From the NCBI GenBank assembly GCA_004553625.1, contig SFKX01000014.1:1-64000 (forward strand): a DNA stretch of 64,000 nucleotides, in the 5' to 3' direction. The notes under the pieces were generated by a model. It was not told where the DNA came from. It saw only the letters and a program-made list of their open reading frames with translations, and ran no database searches. Origin of the DNA: Clostridiales bacterium. GTDB taxonomy: Bacteria > Bacillota_A > Clostridia > Oscillospirales > Oscillospiraceae. Shown here one piece after another: positions 41,556 to 49,717 of the stretch (position 1 is the first letter of the stretch; every line of letters starts with the position of its first letter). The position numbers were made by a program, and so were the translations under genes.

Positions 41556-41586
41556 TTGACTGTAAAGCCCCTTTATAGTCTACCAT
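41556..41586 (+). promoter_or_regulatory. MerR-type promoter with 19-bp spacer
   Basis: TTGACT (41556-41561) and TACCAT (41581-41586) are 19 bp apart, longer than the normal 17, with a dyad filling the spacer. This is the classic MerR-activated promoter geometry and it sits in front of a MerR gene. Confidence 0.75.
41558..41580 (+). promoter_or_regulatory. MerR operator dyad
   Basis: GACTGTAAAG-CCC-CTTTATAGTC: 10-bp arms with one mismatch, centred in the 19-bp promoter spacer. Confidence 0.75.
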
Positions 41587-41620
41587 AGCGTCAAGACGAA
41601 ACAGGGGGAGGGCGGCAGCC

Positions 41621-43012
41621 TTGACGATAGCGGAGCTGGAAGCAAGGAGCGGGATGACCCGCGCGAATATAAGGTTCTATGAGGCGGAGGGTTTTATCCG
41701 GCCCGAGAGACGGGAGAACGGGTACCGGGACTACTCGGAGGCGGAGCTGGAGCTGCTGCTGCGGCTGAAGCTGCTGCGGGCGCTGGGCCTGCCGCTGGCG
41801 GAGATACGCGAGCTGCAGCGCGGCGAGCTGGGCCTGTCGGCGGCGCTGGAGCGGCACATGGGCCGTCTCGCACAGGAGCGCCGCCAGTTGCAGCGCGCCG
41901 AGACGGTCTGCCGGGACATCTTCCGTTCGGGCGAGAGCTTTGAGAGTCTCGACGTCGACAGGTGGCTCGGCGAGCTGCGGGCCGGCATGGATCTGCCCGA
42001 GGAGGACGCGGAGCCGAAGCTGATCTGCCCCTGGCGCCGGTTCTTCGCCCGGTCCCTGGACTTCGCGCTATGCGAGCAGCTGCTGCTCACACCCATCATG
42101 CTGATTTTCCGGCCGAACGTTGACTTTTCGGGCTTCGGCTTCAACTTCGCCCTCACCGTGGGCGGCATCGTGCTCATGCTGCTGCTTGAGCCGCTCTGCC
42201 TGCACCTTTTCGGTACGACGCCGGGCAAGCGGCTGCTGGGCCTTTATGTGGAGCGCCCGGACGGCGGCAGGCTGAGCTATGGCGAAGCCGCGCGCCGCAC
42301 CTTCGACGTGCTGACCTACGGCCTGGGTTTCTATGTGCCCATCCTGTCCCTGGTGCTCTGCATACTCAGCTGGCACAAGCACAAGGAAGGCCGTCCCCTG
42401 CGCTGGGAGGAGGGCTCGGAGCTGCGGCTGCATCGGAAGCACCTGGGCCTTCTCACCGCCGGCTTCGTCGCCCTCGCCGTTTTTGCGGGCTTTCTCGGCT
42501 TCGTGAACGAGGAGCTCTCGCAGATGCCGAAAAACCGCGGCGACATCTCGGCGGCGGAGTTCTGCGAGAACTACAACGGCCTCGCGCACATGGACGGCTA
42601 TCTGCGCTCGTACATCTCGCTCACGCCCGGGGGCTGGGAGCGCACGAGCATGAACCCGACCCGGCTCGAGGTACAGGGCTACGAGGCGGAGTACAGCTTT
42701 TACGAGACCGGCGGCGTGCTCGAAAGGCTCGAACTGCGCATGGAGAGAATCCCCGGGAGCGTCGGCCTGATTTTTTCGACGCAGGAGCTGGAACTGGCGC
42801 TCAGGAGCAGCGTCTGGGGCCGCGAGGGCAGCGGCGTGCTGGACTTCTACGAGCGGCACATGCAGCTCATAGATATACGGCAGATGGCGAACTACGGCGG
42901 CTCGGAGCCGGAAGATTTCAGGCTGGAGCTGCCCTCGGCCGTCGTCACCCTCGAGCTGGACGGCGGCCTCGGCTCCTCGCTCGGGCTGCTGATGACCATA
43001 GAGCTGACTTGA
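41621..43012 (+). CDS. MerR regulator fused to an RDD membrane domain
   Basis: A 463-residue fusion. Residues 1-70 are a MerR winged helix-turn-helix (MTIAELEARSGMTRANIRFY), followed by a helical dimerisation segment to about 125. From about 135 to 260 there is an RDD domain with the motif WRRFFARSLDFALC and two or three membrane helices, including TTPGKRLLGLYVE. Another helix lies near 275-300, and the remaining 165 residues should be outside the membrane. TTG start at 41621 behind GGGGGAGGG. A membrane-held MerR protein sensing an envelope signal and controlling its own promoter is the likely role. Confidence 0.88.
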   Translation: MTIAELEARSGMTRANIRFYEAEGFIRPERRENGYRDYSEAELELLLRLKLLRALGLPLAEIRELQRGELGLSAALERHMGRLAQERRQLQRAETVCRDIFRSGESFESLDVDRWLGELRAGMDLPEEDAEPKLICPWRRFFARSLDFALCEQLLLTPIMLIFRPNVDFSGFGFNFALTVGGIVLMLLLEPLCLHLFGTTPGKRLLGLYVERPDGGRLSYGEAARRTFDVLTYGLGFYVPILSLVLCILSWHKHKEGRPLRWEEGSELRLHRKHLGLLTAGFVALAVFAGFLGFVNEELSQMPKNRGDISAAEFCENYNGLAHMDGYLRSYISLTPGGWERTSMNPTRLEVQGYEAEYSFYETGGVLERLELRMERIPGSVGLIFSTQELELALRSSVWGREGSGVLDFYERHMQLIDIRQMANYGGSEPEDFRLELPSAVVTLELDGGLGSSLGLLMTIELT

Positions 43013-43030
43013 ATATCAACAGACGGCAAA

Positions 43031-43063
43031 ACGGAGCGCATCACGCGATGCGCTCCGTTTATT
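43031..43063. terminator. Bidirectional terminator after the MerR-RDD gene
   Basis: A perfect 12-bp stem ACGGAGCGCATC (43031-43042) with GATGCGCTCCGT (43047-43058). T-rich on both outer sides (TTTATT; CCGTTTTG on the minus strand). Confidence 0.85.
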
Positions 43064-43073
43064 GTTGTCCGTT

Positions 43074-44825
43074 TCAGCTAATTTCCAAACCCGAGGCTGG
43101 GACGATGGCGCCCTCTGTCTGAGTCGCGTGGAAGCTGACCCTGTCGCCCACGTTCAGGATAGCGGCTTCGGGGCAATCGGCTGCGCTGACGCTGTAGTAG
43201 ACGTCCCCGCCCTCGAGCAGGATATAGTACACGCTGTTGCCGTTTATGACCGAGCTGCGGACGTCCTCGACGACTCCCTCGACCTCGTTCGTGTCAACGC
43301 TCACGCTGCCTTCAATCGAAATGCCGTTTTCGGCCAGCAGGCGCTCATAGCTCTCTATGCAGCTGGAGACGGAGGTCCCCGTTGCGACGACGTTATACTG
43401 CTGGACGTTCACCATCGCGTACATCTTGACGAGCTGGCTGGCGTCTTTGAGGGCCATGAAGTAGGTCGGCTGCCCGCCGATATTGAGCAGCAGCGGGCTG
43501 GTGGCCTGGTATTCGTACTGCTGCACCGCGCCCATGGCCGAGGCCATGGCCGAGCTCTCCTCCGCGCCGGCGCAGGGATAGTAGTTGGACTCCTTCGTCC
43601 TCTGGTTCACGAGGATGAAGCCAATATTGCCCCTGTCGCCGGTCACCGAGGTGATGCCCGTGTAGAGCCACACGTCGTCGTCCTGGGCGATGTAGTTGTA
43701 CTGGCTCGTCGTCTCCGTGCAACCGCTCTGGCCGAACAGACTGTTCCAGAAGCCGTTTTGGTAGAGGCCCTTGTAGTTGTACTGCTCGAGTATCAGCTCC
43801 GCGGTGTAGACCCTGTCCACCCACTGCGGCACGTCCGCCACGTCGTAATAGGTGCTCTCGCCCGTCACGGCGTTCACCAGCACCGCGCCTATGGCGTCCT
43901 CACCGCCGAAGAGGCCTACCTTCTTGGTCACGACCGTGGCCACCCAGTAGGGCTCGCCCTCTTCGTTTACCTCGAAGTTCACGTCCGTGAACATCTTCGT
44001 CGGGTACTTGAAGCGCAGATAGCGGTCGATGTCACGGAAGAAATACTCCGAGGGCGAGTAGCGTATGCCCTCCTCGAGCCGTTTCACCGTGACCTCCTGC
44101 GTCACCATGTCGATGACCATGTAGGCCGGTATGCCCTCCTTCTGGTTGTTCCACCACTTGAAGAAGTCGCCGTAATTCAGGTAGGTGACGCGCACGGGCC
44201 GGTTCTGGTAGTTGATCTGGAAGCTGTCGGCGTAGATCTCGAACTGGCTGACGAGGTCGGAGAGCTCGCCCAGCTTGCGGTTTGCCAGCACGTTGGCCGA
44301 GGCGGAGTCGAGCATGGGGATCTGGTCGAAGGAGATCTCCGCCACGTCCGTAGCGAAGTCCCCGTCCTCGACGGGCAGCAGCGCCGCGTAGTCCCTTGCT
44401 CTGAAGAGCTTCCAGCCTATCAGGCTGCCTACCAGAGCCACCGCCACGCAGAGGCAGATGATATAAAACGGTATCGCCGCTCTCTTTCTTGCCTCGGTAA
44501 CATAGCCCTTCACTCCGGCGCTCTGGAAATTGAAGCCCTCCAGCACAAAAACGCTCGCGCAGTAAACGACGCAGAGCAGGATTATAAAGACGTAGAGGTC
44601 GCCCGAGTGTATGTTTATGGCGGGCAGTTTGAAGTAAAAGTAGAAAAAGCCGAACACCAGCGTGATGACCAGGCTGATGCCGAGACTGGCCGCTCTCGAG
44701 CGCGTCTTTCTGGGTTTGCGAGCGCCTCCGCCGCCGTTAGCCGCTCTCTCCGGCGGCACCCAGCTGTATTCGCCGGTATTTGCGTCTCGAGTGAAGCTGC
44801 CGAAGCTGCCGAACCAGGATTTCAT
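43074..44825 (-). CDS. Conserved membrane protein of unknown function
   Basis: A 583-residue protein. The first 45 residues are charged and flexible, then come hydrophobic helices at about 48-66, 78-97 and 117-140. The remaining 440 residues are mainly beta-type and presumably outside the cell, rich in Tyr, Asn and Val, with segments such as NYGDFFKWWNNQKEGIPAYM and YYVSAAD-like repeats of short strands. No catalytic motif is apparent. I have the impression of similar large proteins in gut Clostridia but cannot name a family. AGGAGG-type site before the ATG. A TetR gene lies 22 bp upstream in the same direction. Confidence 0.7.
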   Translation of the reverse strand: MKSWFGSFGSFTRDANTGEYSWVPPERAANGGGGARKPRKTRSRAASLGISLVITLVFGFFYFYFKLPAINIHSGDLYVFIILLCVVYCASVFVLEGFNFQSAGVKGYVTEARKRAAIPFYIICLCVAVALVGSLIGWKLFRARDYAALLPVEDGDFATDVAEISFDQIPMLDSASANVLANRKLGELSDLVSQFEIYADSFQINYQNRPVRVTYLNYGDFFKWWNNQKEGIPAYMVIDMVTQEVTVKRLEEGIRYSPSEYFFRDIDRYLRFKYPTKMFTDVNFEVNEEGEPYWVATVVTKKVGLFGGEDAIGAVLVNAVTGESTYYDVADVPQWVDRVYTAELILEQYNYKGLYQNGFWNSLFGQSGCTETTSQYNYIAQDDDVWLYTGITSVTGDRGNIGFILVNQRTKESNYYPCAGAEESSAMASAMGAVQQYEYQATSPLLLNIGGQPTYFMALKDASQLVKMYAMVNVQQYNVVATGTSVSSCIESYERLLAENGISIEGSVSVDTNEVEGVVEDVRSSVINGNSVYYILLEGGDVYYSVSAADCPEAAILNVGDRVSFHATQTEGAIVPASGLEIS

Positions 44826-44847
44826 TTAATACCTCCAAAAATTTTTG

Positions 44848-45423
44848 TCACCGCAGGGAGGCCACCCCGCGCATTATGAAGTCCCCGCCCAGCTTTGCTA
44901 TCTCCGCCGGGGACTCCTTGAGCCCGGAATTCATCCACTCCTTCGTTATGGACAGCATCCCTTGGACCGCGAAGGAGCAGAAGAGGTCCAGCTTCCGGTG
45001 GTCCGCGGTGCAGGTCCGCTCCAGGAAACTGCGCATGTATTGGTTTTTAAGCGTCTCGAAGAGCCGCTGCTGGAAATCCATGTCGTTGTTGCGGCAAATG
45101 AGCGCCCTATAGACGTCCGCGCTGTCATAGCAGAGCTTGAGCACGTCCTCGAGATAGTGGTAGGTGGACTGGTCCCAGTCCGGCGAGCTGTTTATAACGC
45201 TTATCTCCTCCAGCCTCACGAAAATGGTCTCCTCCAGCTGGGTGAGCAGGTCGTAAACGTCCTTATAGTGAGCATAGAAGGTACCCCGGTTGACATCTGC
45301 CAGCTCGGCTATCTCCCGAACTGTGATCTCGCCCACGCTCTTTTCCATCATCAGCGTCGTCAGCGCCATGCGGAGCTGCTTCTTCGTTTTGCGTACCCGG
45401 CGGTCCGTCCTCGGTTCTTCCAT
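44848..45423 (-). CDS. TetR family transcriptional regulator
   Basis: A 191-residue TetR protein. The DNA-binding region reads ITVREIAELADVNRGTFYAH (about 33-52) followed by YKDVYDLL. The C-terminal half resembles the TetR C-terminal domain group with FLERTCTADHRK and a terminal GGDFIMRGVASL. ATG at 45423 lies 8 bp after AGGAG; a longer reading to 45432 is possible. It is divergent from the dehydratase operon and has a palindrome over its own -10 box, so control of itself and of that operon is plausible. Confidence 0.88.
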   Translation of the reverse strand: MEEPRTDRRVRKTKKQLRMALTTLMMEKSVGEITVREIAELADVNRGTFYAHYKDVYDLLTQLEETIFVRLEEISVINSSPDWDQSTYHYLEDVLKLCYDSADVYRALICRNNDMDFQQRLFETLKNQYMRSFLERTCTADHRKLDLFCSFAVQGMLSITKEWMNSGLKESPAEIAKLGGDFIMRGVASLR

Positions 45424-45475
45424 TTTCGTCATCTCCTGACTATATCCAAAAATATCGTGCACAGCATCCATATAA

Positions 45476-45488
45476 GTTTATTATAAAC
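45476..45488 (-). promoter_or_regulatory. Probable TetR operator over the tetR promoter
   Basis: GTTTA-TTA-TAAAC, a perfect palindrome that covers the tetR -10 box, flanked by ATAA on the left and CTTAT on the right. No second copy was found by the dehydratase promoter. Confidence 0.55.
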
Positions 45489-45508
45489 GACTTATGCGCG
45501 TTATTCAA
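45480..45508 (-). promoter_or_regulatory. Promoter of the tetR gene
   Basis: Minus strand TTGAAT (45503-45508), 17 bp, TATAAT (45480-45485). Confidence 0.72.
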
Positions 45509-45600
45509 CCGCGAGTTTGTTTTTGTGTCGTCAATTTTCGCACAGCCCCGGACATTTTCGCCCCCGAATGTAGGATAGCGCCATTTATTTCACAATGTGG

Positions 45601-45629
45601 TTGACGATTTTATACAATGCAATTATAAT
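45601..45629 (+). promoter_or_regulatory. Promoter of the 2-hydroxyacyl-CoA dehydratase operon
   Basis: TTGACG (45601-45606), 17 bp, perfect TATAAT (45624-45629), in a clearly AT-rich stretch about 55 bp before the first start codon. Confidence 0.8.
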
Positions 45630-45682
45630 GAAGCTGGAACTTATGCACTTATATGACAATTTGGCAGAGGGGGGTAAATACA

Positions 45683-46897
45683 TTGAGAGACCTGAAGCAC
45701 CTGATACGCTTTGAGGAGCTGCTTCGCGCCGCGAACAACGAGCTGGTGAAGCAGGCCTGCGCCGAGGGGAAGCTGGCGCTGGGCTACAACTGCTCCTACA
45801 TACCAGAGGTGCTGTTGGACGTGGAGGGCTGCTGCGGACTGCGCCTGCGCGCGCCGGGCTGCACCAGTCCCGACATGGCCACCTACTACATGACCAACCG
45901 CTCATGTCCCTATTCCAAGAGCATATTGGAGCGCGCCTTTGAAGGCGGCTACAACTTCCTGGATGCACTCATCGGCCAGGAATGCTGCTGCACCATGAAC
46001 AGGATGGAGCAGTATTTCGACTACTGCGGCCTCATCCCCAAGGAAAAGTTCTTCGTCGCCTGCATAGACATGCCGATAAACCGAAGCGACTGGCACGTCG
46101 GCTACTACAGGAGGCAGATGGAGAAAAAGATCCTCGCCCCGCTCGAGGAGACCTACGGCGTGAACTTCTCCGAGGAAAAACTCCGCGCCGCCATAGCCGA
46201 GCACAACGAGCTCTGCCGCATCATCGGTGAAATGGGCGACATGCGCAAGGCGGAAAACCCGGTCATCACGGGCTACGAGTTCCACGTCATGCAGCTCGTG
46301 AGCCTGACCTGCCCGAAGTACCTCATCCTGCCGCTTTTGCGCGAGTCGCTGGAGGAGCTAAAGGCTCGGGAGCCCGAACCGAAGCCCTGGTTCCGCGCCC
46401 GTGTCATGGTCACCGGCGCGGAGATAGACGACCCGGAGTTCACAAAGATGCTGGAGATGTGCGGGGCCATGGTCGTTGCGGACCGCTACTGCTTCGGCTC
46501 CATGCCGGGCAGGGAAGAGATCGAGATAAGGGAAGGCGAGTCCGCGCTCGACGCTATCGCCAGGCACTACCTCTATAATAACCACTGCCCCAGGGCGATG
46601 GGTCCGAAAAACCTGAAGGCAAGAAAACAGTATATATATGAAAAGGCGCTCGAATACGGGGCTGAAGGCGTCATAGTCGAGAGCATGAAGTTCTGCGAAT
46701 ACTGGGGCTACGAGCGCGCACAGGACGCCGCCTGGCTGACGGAGGGCTTCGAGGTACCCGGTACGCTGCCGGTCTGCCAGATAGAGCGGGACTACACCTG
46801 CGCGGCCTCGGGCCAGCTCAGGACAAGGTTCCAGGCCTTCGTGGAATCGCTCGAGATAAAGCGCATCCAGGCCGCAGAGCAGAAGGAGGGCGCGTAA
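45683..46897 (+). CDS. 2-hydroxyacyl-CoA dehydratase family subunit 1
   Basis: A 404-residue subunit of the HgdB/FldBC/BcrBC family, oxygen-sensitive [4Fe-4S] enzymes that dehydrate 2-hydroxyacyl-CoA or reduce aryl-CoA. It has LGYNCSYIPEVLLDVEG with Cys37, further Cys50/51 and Cys60, NRSCPYSKS with Cys75, and an unusual CCC run at 101-103. TTG at 45683 follows GAGGGGGG; ATG at 45653 has no site. The second subunit starts 1 bp after its stop. The ATP-dependent activator that such enzymes need is not in this operon. Substrate unknown. Confidence 0.88.
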   Translation: MRDLKHLIRFEELLRAANNELVKQACAEGKLALGYNCSYIPEVLLDVEGCCGLRLRAPGCTSPDMATYYMTNRSCPYSKSILERAFEGGYNFLDALIGQECCCTMNRMEQYFDYCGLIPKEKFFVACIDMPINRSDWHVGYYRRQMEKKILAPLEETYGVNFSEEKLRAAIAEHNELCRIIGEMGDMRKAENPVITGYEFHVMQLVSLTCPKYLILPLLRESLEELKAREPEPKPWFRARVMVTGAEIDDPEFTKMLEMCGAMVVADRYCFGSMPGREEIEIREGESALDAIARHYLYNNHCPRAMGPKNLKARKQYIYEKALEYGAEGVIVESMKFCEYWGYERAQDAAWLTEGFEVPGTLPVCQIERDYTCAASGQLRTRFQAFVESLEIKRIQAAEQKEGA

Positions 46898-46898
46898 G

Positions 46899-48503
46899 AT
46901 GGCTAAGCAGAAGCACAGCTTTAAGGAAAAATGGGGCAGCTTCAAAAACTTCGCCAAGGGCGAGCCGCTCTGCGCCTTCATGGGCGACAATTATATCGAA
47001 AAGACCAATATCATGAACAGGCGCGAGTGGCGCGGCTTCGTGGATACGGCCTATGACTTCGCCTGGTGGCTCGGAACCTGGGCCAAGATGTCCGGGCTCA
47101 TAATGCGCGACCCGATCAGGATGGTGCGGGCCTTCTGGCGCTACCGCTGGCTCTCGGGCTACCTCTGCACGCCGGCAATGGTGGACAGGTGGACTTCGGG
47201 AGACCGGGGCATCCCCCTCCGCGCAGACCACCATGCCATAAACGCCATGGTGTCTGACTCGATCGACACCATCTGGAAGCTCATCCGGGCCGACCGCCGC
47301 TTCGGCGAGACGAAGTGGACCGAGCGGACCATAGGCTTCGACTACACCCTGCCGAAGCACATCATGTTCGGTTTCCCCGGCTATGAGGCCATAAACATCC
47401 AGCAGCACCCGGCCTTCATGATACCCATCATGAACAAGCACTACGGCTGCTACTACATCGACCAGGCCGTGTCCACGGGCATACCCCAGGACATGTGCAC
47501 GCTGCCGCTCGTCGAGGTGGGTGTCGCGGTGGAGGACGAATACCCGGACATAGGCAACTGCTACCTCGCCACGAACAACCCCTGCGACGCGAACATGATG
47601 GACAATGCCGCCATGTACCGCCGTCTCTCCGGCGACGGCAAGAAAGCCGTCCATGCCTTCGTGACGCCGCTCATGTACGACGACCCGACTACGAAGGAGC
47701 TGGGCATACACGAGATCTACTCCGCCATCGAGTTCCTCGAGGAGCAGTTCGGGCAGAAGTTCGACTGGGACGCCTTTGCGGACGGCATCAGGCGCTTCAA
47801 CGAGCTGAACATCCACGAGACGAACAAGTGGGACGTCTACGCCAAGTGCGACAACATCGCTCTGAACAGCATGGCCCAGGCCTTCTGGCGCATCTACATG
47901 TACCAGCAGGGCGCGAATAAGCACTTCGAGCGCGAGGCGAAGGTCATCTGGAAGTACTTCGAGAAATGCCTCAAGAAGGATATAAAGCCCTTCAAGTACA
48001 GGCACCGCGCTCTCGCCTGGAGCTGCGGCTCGACGTATTACGACAACGCGACCTGCTGGCTGTACCAGTGCTGGGGCATCCTGACGGTCATCAACATGGA
48101 CTCTCTCACCGGCCACAACATCGTGGACACGGAGGACAGGGACGAGATGATGAGCGACATTGCGGACCTCTACGCCCGCTCCCCCATGCGGACGCACACG
48201 GTGGGCGGCAACCGGCACATTTTGATGATGTTCGAGACGGCGGCGAAGTTCAACTGCGACATGATCGTCATGTACGACGACATCGGCTGCAAGGGCATGG
48301 CGGGCTGCCAGGGCCTCCTGGAGGAGGAGTTCCGGAAACATCCCGAGTTCCACATCATGTGGATGCCTCACGCGCTGATGGACTGCCGCACCGTGCCGAC
48401 GGCCGAGGCCCGCAAGGTCGTCAACGACTATATGACCACCGTCCTGCACGAGGAGCCGGTCGACCCCTCGCTCATGGACTTTGACGACTCCGAAGGCTGG
48501 TAA
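46899..48503 (+). CDS. 2-hydroxyacyl-CoA dehydratase family subunit 2, long form
   Basis: A 534-residue partner of subunit 1, about 100 residues longer than typical members because of an N-terminal part rich in Trp and Arg (about 30-110). The family signature includes the Cys in GIPQDMCTLPLVEVG (about 196-210), GNCYLATNNPCDAN (about 220-233), and a C-terminal MYDDIGCKGMAGCQGLLEEE block with two Cys. The large size and short spacing to subunit 1 suggest a distinct branch from the known lactoyl-, hydroxyglutaryl- and phenyllactyl-CoA enzymes. Membership is clear; the reaction is not. Confidence 0.87.
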   Translation: MAKQKHSFKEKWGSFKNFAKGEPLCAFMGDNYIEKTNIMNRREWRGFVDTAYDFAWWLGTWAKMSGLIMRDPIRMVRAFWRYRWLSGYLCTPAMVDRWTSGDRGIPLRADHHAINAMVSDSIDTIWKLIRADRRFGETKWTERTIGFDYTLPKHIMFGFPGYEAINIQQHPAFMIPIMNKHYGCYYIDQAVSTGIPQDMCTLPLVEVGVAVEDEYPDIGNCYLATNNPCDANMMDNAAMYRRLSGDGKKAVHAFVTPLMYDDPTTKELGIHEIYSAIEFLEEQFGQKFDWDAFADGIRRFNELNIHETNKWDVYAKCDNIALNSMAQAFWRIYMYQQGANKHFEREAKVIWKYFEKCLKKDIKPFKYRHRALAWSCGSTYYDNATCWLYQCWGILTVINMDSLTGHNIVDTEDRDEMMSDIADLYARSPMRTHTVGGNRHILMMFETAAKFNCDMIVMYDDIGCKGMAGCQGLLEEEFRKHPEFHIMWMPHALMDCRTVPTAEARKVVNDYMTTVLHEEPVDPSLMDFDDSEGW

Positions 48504-48513
48504 GGAGGTAATT

Positions 48514-48672
48514 ATGAAACTGTTCTGGAAGATCTTCGCGGCGCTCTCCGCCGTGCTTGCCCTGCTCTTCACGGTGTATATGCTCAATCTCGATATGAAG
48601 CTCATGCGCAGCGTGGTGCTGCCCTTCCTCAACAAGCACTACGACAAGCAAAAGCGCGAGCACGTCATATAA
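48514..48672 (+). CDS. 52-residue single-helix membrane protein in the dehydratase operon
   Basis: A microprotein starting MKLFWKIFAALSAVLALLFT: one membrane helix (about 5-24), then LNLDMKLMRSVVLPFLNKHY and a basic end. ATG at 48514 has a strong TAAGGAGG site 10 bp after the dehydratase stop, so it is deliberately translated. It is not a signal peptide of a longer protein. It might hold the dehydratase or its electron donor at the membrane. Confidence 0.75.
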   Translation: MKLFWKIFAALSAVLALLFTVYMLNLDMKLMRSVVLPFLNKHYDKQKREHVI

Positions 48673-48683
48673 GGAGGCGGGAC

Positions 48684-48950
48684 ATGATCGTAAACGACAA
48701 TATAAAACCGCGCCGCCTCACGGACGAGGAGCTCGCTGCCAGGGCGCGCGGCGTGTTCGACAGCTACGCAAACTACCTCGTTTTCTGCGGCGCGTGCGGG
48801 AAGATGAAAAAGACCAATATGTACGTCATGCGCGCCGAGGCATATATCGACGAGCTGAACGCTGCAAAAAAGACCTGCCCCGCCTGCGGAGCTCAGGCCT
48901 GGACCCTCGGCTACCCGGAAAACAGCAAATCCGGCTTCGTGAAATTCTAA
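48684..48950 (+). CDS. 88-residue double-CxxC protein, zinc-ribbon or rubredoxin-like
   Basis: A small protein with two metal knuckles: FCGACGK (Cys35, Cys38) and CPACGA (Cys65, Cys68), with 26 residues between. CxxCG followed by CPxCG is the pattern of rubredoxins, although zinc ribbons share it. AAGGAGG precedes the ATG and a strong terminator follows. If it binds iron it could carry electrons to the oxygen-sensitive dehydratase; if zinc, it may be structural or regulatory. Metal identity cannot be settled from sequence. Confidence 0.75.
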   Translation: MIVNDNIKPRRLTDEELAARARGVFDSYANYLVFCGACGKMKKTNMYVMRAEAYIDELNAAKKTCPACGAQAWTLGYPENSKSGFVKF

Positions 48951-48954
48951 TAAA

Positions 48955-48985
48955 AGCCCCGGTCCTCAATGGGACCGGGGCTTTT
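48955..48985. terminator. Terminator of the dehydratase operon
   Basis: An 11-bp GC stem (48955-48965 with 48972-48982) is followed by TTT and preceded by AAAA, so it also serves the convergent thioesterase gene. Confidence 0.88.
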
Positions 48986-48987
48986 CG

Positions 48988-49512
48988 TTATTCTGGGATG
49001 TCTATTTCGGCCGGGTCGTCCGGCTCGCTTATGCAGACCCAGATGTCGCCGTTGGACTCAAGGTCCCCGATGACGTCCAGGGGCTGCTTCATGTAGCGCG
49101 CGTGAGCGGAGGCGGCGAGCGTGCCGTCCTTCAAATAGAGGGCGCCCTCGCTCTCGAAGATGAGCCGGGTGTTGCGCGTGACCTTGCCCGTGACGAGCAG
49201 GGGCTCGCCGTACGGCACGGGCTTTTTGAAGCGGACGCTTATGTCCCCGGTGACCGCCCAGGTCTCCGGCTCCGGGACGTTTATCGCCCGGCCGAGCGTC
49301 TCGTCCAGGAGCGCCGTGATGACGCCGCCGTGTACGCGCTGGGGGTAGCTCTGGTGCTCGGGCTTGGCCTCCACCAGGGCGGCCACCGTCCCGTCCTCGA
49401 GCTCGTAAAAGCGGCTGTGCAGGCCAAAGGGGTTGTTCAGCCCGCAGACAAAGCAGTTGCCGCTGTTGTTGTGCTTCCTAACTACCTTTTTCTTCAAAAA
49501 TCGCGCCTCCAA
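48988..49512 (-). CDS. PaaI-like hotdog-fold thioesterase
   Basis: A 174-residue hotdog protein of the PaaI family. It has a Cys pair near the start (NCFVCGLNNPFGL, about 19-31), the helix block RVHGGVITALLDETLGRAI (about 59-77) with the catalytic Asp/Glu region, and a SVRFKKPVPYGEPL strand. Such enzymes hydrolyse acyl-CoA thioesters. It is convergent with the dehydratase operon and not co-transcribed with it, so a link to that pathway is only positional. It is downstream of two membrane-protein genes. Confidence 0.87.
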   Translation of the reverse strand: MEARFLKKKVVRKHNNSGNCFVCGLNNPFGLHSRFYELEDGTVAALVEAKPEHQSYPQRVHGGVITALLDETLGRAINVPEPETWAVTGDISVRFKKPVPYGEPLLVTGKVTRNTRLIFESEGALYLKDGTLAASAHARYMKQPLDVIGDLESNGDIWVCISEPDDPAEIDIPE

Positions 49513-49516
49513 ACGC

Positions 49517-49717
49517 TCAGACCGGCAGGTAATTCATAAGTCCGCCCAGGCTGTCCTCGACAGCGGTTATGACCTTGGCCAAGTCGTAATTTGAAAACAC
49601 CACGTCCGCTATGCGCACCAGGTCCGCGTCCATCAGCAGGCCCAGGGCAAAGACCACGCAGCCGAGCGCGGCCAGCACGAGGACTACGGTCAGTATAAGG
49701 CTCCAGAGCTTTTTCAT
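49517..49717 (-). CDS. 66-residue small membrane protein
   Basis: A short protein with a long N-terminal hydrophobic helix (about 4-28, LWSLILTVVLVLAALGCVVF) and a small soluble part. The ATG overlaps the stop of the DUF1700-like gene by 4 bp, so the two are coupled. No family recognised. Confidence 0.65.
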   Translation of the reverse strand: MKKLWSLILTVVLVLAALGCVVFALGLLMDADLVRIADVVFSNYDLAKVITAVEDSLGGLMNYLPV

